Assembly: GCF_000518665.1 (NCBI RefSeq)
Contig: NZ_JAEA01000002.1
Location: 248,001-312,000, forward strand
Length of the DNA stretch: 64,000 bases
Source of the DNA: Microvirga flocculans ATCC BAA-817
Lineage (GTDB): Bacteria > Pseudomonadota > Alphaproteobacteria > Rhizobiales > Beijerinckiaceae
Direction: 5' to 3'
Part shown: piece after piece, positions 61,844-64,000 of the stretch
Numbering within the stretch: the first letter of the stretch is position 1
Layout: every line of letters starts with the position of its first letter
Program-made: the position numbers and the translations under genes
Notes under the pieces: generated by a model
Told to the model about the DNA's origin: nothing
Seen by the model: only the letters and a program-made list of their open reading frames with translations
The model's database searches: none

Positions 61844-62530
61844 GTGGGAACCTACCTCGTCACGGGCATGGGACGCGGGATCGGGCACGAGCTCGCCCGC
61901 GTCCTCCTCCGTCGCGGCGACCGCGTGATCGGCACGGTCCGGGACGAGGCCGGCATCGCGCCCGAATGGGCCGCGTTCCTGGCGAGCGGGCAGCTCAGGC
62001 TCGTCATGCTGGATGTCCGCGATGCGGCCTCGATCGGGAAGGCTGCGGCGCAGATCGACGAGCCCATCGATGTGCTCGTCAACAATGCGGGCATCATCGG
62101 GCCGCACCGGCAATCGACCCTCGACATGGATTTCGAGGGCTTTCTCGAAACCCTGGACGTCAACACCCTCGGGCCCTTGCGGATCGTCCAGGCCTTCCTG
62201 CCGCATCTGAGGCGCTCGAAGGCGCCGAGGATCGTCACCATCTCCAGCCGCATGGGCTCGCTGTCCCACGCCAAGTCCGACCGCATCGCCTACCGCGCCT
62301 CGAAGGCGGCCGTGAACAAGGTGATGCAGGCGCTCGCCACGGATCTTCAGGGCGAGGGGATCGTCGCCATTTCCGTGCATCCCGGCTGGGTCCGGACCGA
62401 TATGGGCGGCTCCGGCGCCGATATTTCCGTTGAGGAAAGTGCTGAAGGGCTGATCAAGCTGATCGACCGCGTAACGCTTGCGGAAAGCGGTCTCTTCTTC
62501 GACTGGACAGGGACACAGATCTCTTTCTGA
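61844..62530 (+). CDS. Short-chain dehydrogenase/reductase (SDR family)
   Basis: NAD(P)-dependent oxidoreductase of 228 residues. The cofactor motif is TGMGRGIGHELA, then LVNNAGIIG, the active-site Ser in VTISSRMGS, and YRASK (Y-x-x-x-K). It resembles C-factor-type SDRs. The GTG at 61844 lies five bases after the ettA stop; an upstream open frame belongs to ettA in another register. Substrate is unknown. Confidence 0.88.
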   Translation: MGTYLVTGMGRGIGHELARVLLRRGDRVIGTVRDEAGIAPEWAAFLASGQLRLVMLDVRDAASIGKAAAQIDEPIDVLVNNAGIIGPHRQSTLDMDFEGFLETLDVNTLGPLRIVQAFLPHLRRSKAPRIVTISSRMGSLSHAKSDRIAYRASKAAVNKVMQALATDLQGEGIVAISVHPGWVRTDMGGSGADISVEESAEGLIKLIDRVTLAESGLFFDWTGTQISF

Positions 62531-62537
62531 GAAGAGT

Positions 62538-62888
62538 TCAGGAAGCTCTGCAGGGAAATTTCATGCTCAGCACAATGTTGAGCGCACCTTCCATAGCAAG
62601 GGTATTGTAAGGATGTTGCTCCGCGAATTCCCTGAGTGCCTTTGCGAGCTGCTTTGCAGAAATGTTTTCTGGCAGGCAGAGGGAAGTGGAAATCTTACCG
62701 TTCTGTGAAAGTGCCTTGATAGCCCCCAAGAAGCCCTCGATATAGGCTTCGCACACAGGCCAGTCTGGCGAACTAGGCTCACACGCATCTAAGTACTGAT
62801 ATACCCACCGCCGTTCCGCCTTTACGGGTTGGGTCAGAATTAGAGTTGCGCAAGTCATTGATAAAAATAATGCAATTCTGATTGTCAT
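62538..62888 (-). CDS. Rap1a/Tai-like secreted protein
   Basis: Predicted periplasmic protein of 116 residues with a signal peptide (IALFLSMTCATLILTQPVKA). The mature part matches the Rap1a/Tai immunity fold: CEAYIEGFLGAIKAL, SLCLPENISAKQLAKALREF, and a C-terminal KFPC, with the four Cys giving two disulfides. In the founding cases these proteins neutralise type VI amidase effectors, but many homologs are orphan, as here. The gene looks less GC-rich than its neighbours, a sign of transfer. ATG 62888 is the start. Confidence 0.75.
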   Translation of the reverse strand: MTIRIALFLSMTCATLILTQPVKAERRWVYQYLDACEPSSPDWPVCEAYIEGFLGAIKALSQNGKISTSLCLPENISAKQLAKALREFAEQHPYNTLAMEGALNIVLSMKFPCRAS

Positions 62889-63015
62889 AGCCCTTTCGTA
62901 CTGTATGGGTCACATAGTTTCAATTGAGTGCGGCTAATTTCGTCCTATCCCGGTTGGGTTCTTCGACGAAACAGTGTATGACCCTTGAGGCACGAGACAA
63001 AAGAAGAGAGTCCAC

Positions 63016-64000
63016 GTGCCAGCCGATCACATTTCCGCCTTCCAATCCGTTGCCACACCTGAAGAAGCCGTCGAGCGGCTCATTGCGCTCCACGACAGCG
63101 CCATCGACGCCCAGCGCCATGCCCTGGAGCATTTCTTCGCAACCGGCACGGCCCCCACGCCCCTCGAACGCTCCCGTTTCCGCTATCCCGAGCTGCGCCT
63201 CGATTACCGGTCGACCTCGGTTCCGCCCGTCAAGCAGCGCGCCTATGCCAAGTTCCAGGGCCCCGGCATCTATGCGACGACCGTCACGCAGCCGGCCTTT
63301 TTCAAGAATTACCTGCTGGAGCAGCTGAACTACCTCGTGCGCGATTACGGGGCCACCATCGCGGTGGGCGTCAGCGACCAGGAGATTCCCTATCCTTACG
63401 TCTTCGAGCGCGGGGACGAGCTCGGGCGCGGCGCGCATTCGGCGGCCGAACTCGCCCAGCATTTCCCGACGCCGCTTCTCGCCAAGGTCGGCGACGAGAT
63501 CGCCGACGGCACCTGGATCTTCCACGAGGGCGAGCCGCGCCCGCTCGCGCTCTTCGATGCGGCGCGGGTGGATTACTCGCTTCGCCGCCTCGTGCACTAC
63601 ACGGGCAGCGACTGGCGCTGCGTCCAGCCCTGGATCCTGCTCACCAACTATCACCGCTATGTGGACCAGTTCATCCGCTGGGCCGTGACGGAGCTGGAGA
63701 ACGAGAGCGGGCCTTATACGAGGCTGGTGCTGCCGGGCGGCGTCACCATCGAACGCGGCCTGGACAGGACGGCGGTCGACGAGCTGATCGCTTCATCGCC
63801 CTGGCATCGCTTCCAGATGCCCGCCTATCACCTGATGCGCAAGGACGGGCAGGGCGTGACGCTCGTCAATATCGGCGTCGGCCCGTCGAACGCGAAGAAC
63901 ATCACGGATCACCTGGCGGTGCTGCGCCCCCATTGCTGGCTCATGGTGGGCCATTGCGGTGGCCTGCGCCAGTCGCAGTCCATCGGCGATTACGTGCTGG
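63016..64000 (+). CDS. amn: AMP nucleosidase, N-terminal part (cut by window edge)
   Basis: The GTG at 63016 (VPADHISAFQSVATPEEAV) follows AAGAAGAGAG and the frame stays open to the window end, about 328 residues. The family pattern is clear: RFRYPELRLDYRS, YATTVTQPAFFKNYLLEQL, VSDQEIPYPYVFER, LVNIGVGPSNAKNITDHLAVLRP and VGHCGGLR. The enzyme splits AMP into adenine and ribose-5-phosphate. The remaining third is outside the window. Confidence 0.93.
   Translation, partial: MPADHISAFQSVATPEEAVERLIALHDSAIDAQRHALEHFFATGTAPTPLERSRFRYPELRLDYRSTSVPPVKQRAYAKFQGPGIYATTVTQPAFFKNYLLEQLNYLVRDYGATIAVGVSDQEIPYPYVFERGDELGRGAHSAAELAQHFPTPLLAKVGDEIADGTWIFHEGEPRPLALFDAARVDYSLRRLVHYTGSDWRCVQPWILLTNYHRYVDQFIRWAVTELENESGPYTRLVLPGGVTIERGLDRTAVDELIASSPWHRFQMPAYHLMRKDGQGVTLVNIGVGPSNAKNITDHLAVLRPHCWLMVGHCGGLRQSQSIGDYVL

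Overview
The window is about 64 kb of GC-rich chromosome from an alphaproteobacterium, most likely of the Hyphomicrobiales (Methylobacteriaceae-like, for example Microvirga or Methylobacterium; the genus is a guess). The pointers are the dnaG-rpoD pair with an alphaproteobacterial sigma-70, a rhizobial-type glycerol ABC transporter (glpSTPQUV), msrPQ, and a lysine/alanine-tailed HU protein. Most genes are housekeeping or transport genes with dense coding and frequent ATGA or TGATG overlaps. No CRISPR array, rRNA operon, intact insertion sequence or prophage was seen.

Layout. 1-2.8 kb: end of dnaG and all of rpoD. 2.9-8.1 kb: MgtC/DUF4010 membrane protein, LrgA/LrgB pair, MFS exporter, Ada. 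8.2-11.8 kb: a possible metal-linked redox cluster, with a di-heme MauG-type peroxidase fused to a cupredoxin domain, a secreted helical partner, a divergent PiuC-type oxygenase with a palindrome in the shared promoter, and a second oxygenase. 11.9-15.6 kb: a class III cyclase broken inside its catalytic domain, a glutathionyl-hydroquinone reductase, an islet of small secreted or membrane genes that looks AT-rich, a decayed AraC regulator and a CAT-anticodon tRNA. 15.9-23.1 kb: patatin-like lipase and the glycerol transporter operon. 23.6-30.8 kb: D-2-hydroxyglutarate-type dehydrogenase, AhpD-like protein, enoyl-CoA hydratase, acyl-CoA ligase, kdgK-eda and the H1-tailed HU gene. 30.9-38.8 kb: DUF1194 protein, PHB-depolymerase-family esterase, a three-gene YqjD/YqjE-like stress operon, DEAD-box helicase, a small acidic protein and a PP2C-like phosphatase.

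38.9-47.0 kb: a sugar ABC transporter ending in NanE, suggesting amino-sugar or sialic acid uptake; then msrPQ and modABC, which fit together because MsrP is a molybdoenzyme. 47.1-55.6 kb: a peptide uptake and degradation block (M29 aminopeptidase, fused double ATPase, binding protein, two permeases, M14 carboxypeptidase). 56.0-58.3 kb: a GH113-like hydrolase fused to about 20 RTX repeats. 58.4-64 kb: erythromycin esterase-like protein, a long palindromic intergenic repeat, EttA, an SDR enzyme, an orphan Rap1a-like protein and the start of AMP nucleosidase, cut by the window edge.

The features that stand out are the MauG-cupredoxin fusion cluster, the complementary ATPase-site defects in GlpS and GlpT, the RTX-tailed hydrolase, the H1-tailed HU, and several gene remnants (porin C-terminus, AraC HTH, cyclase deletion).
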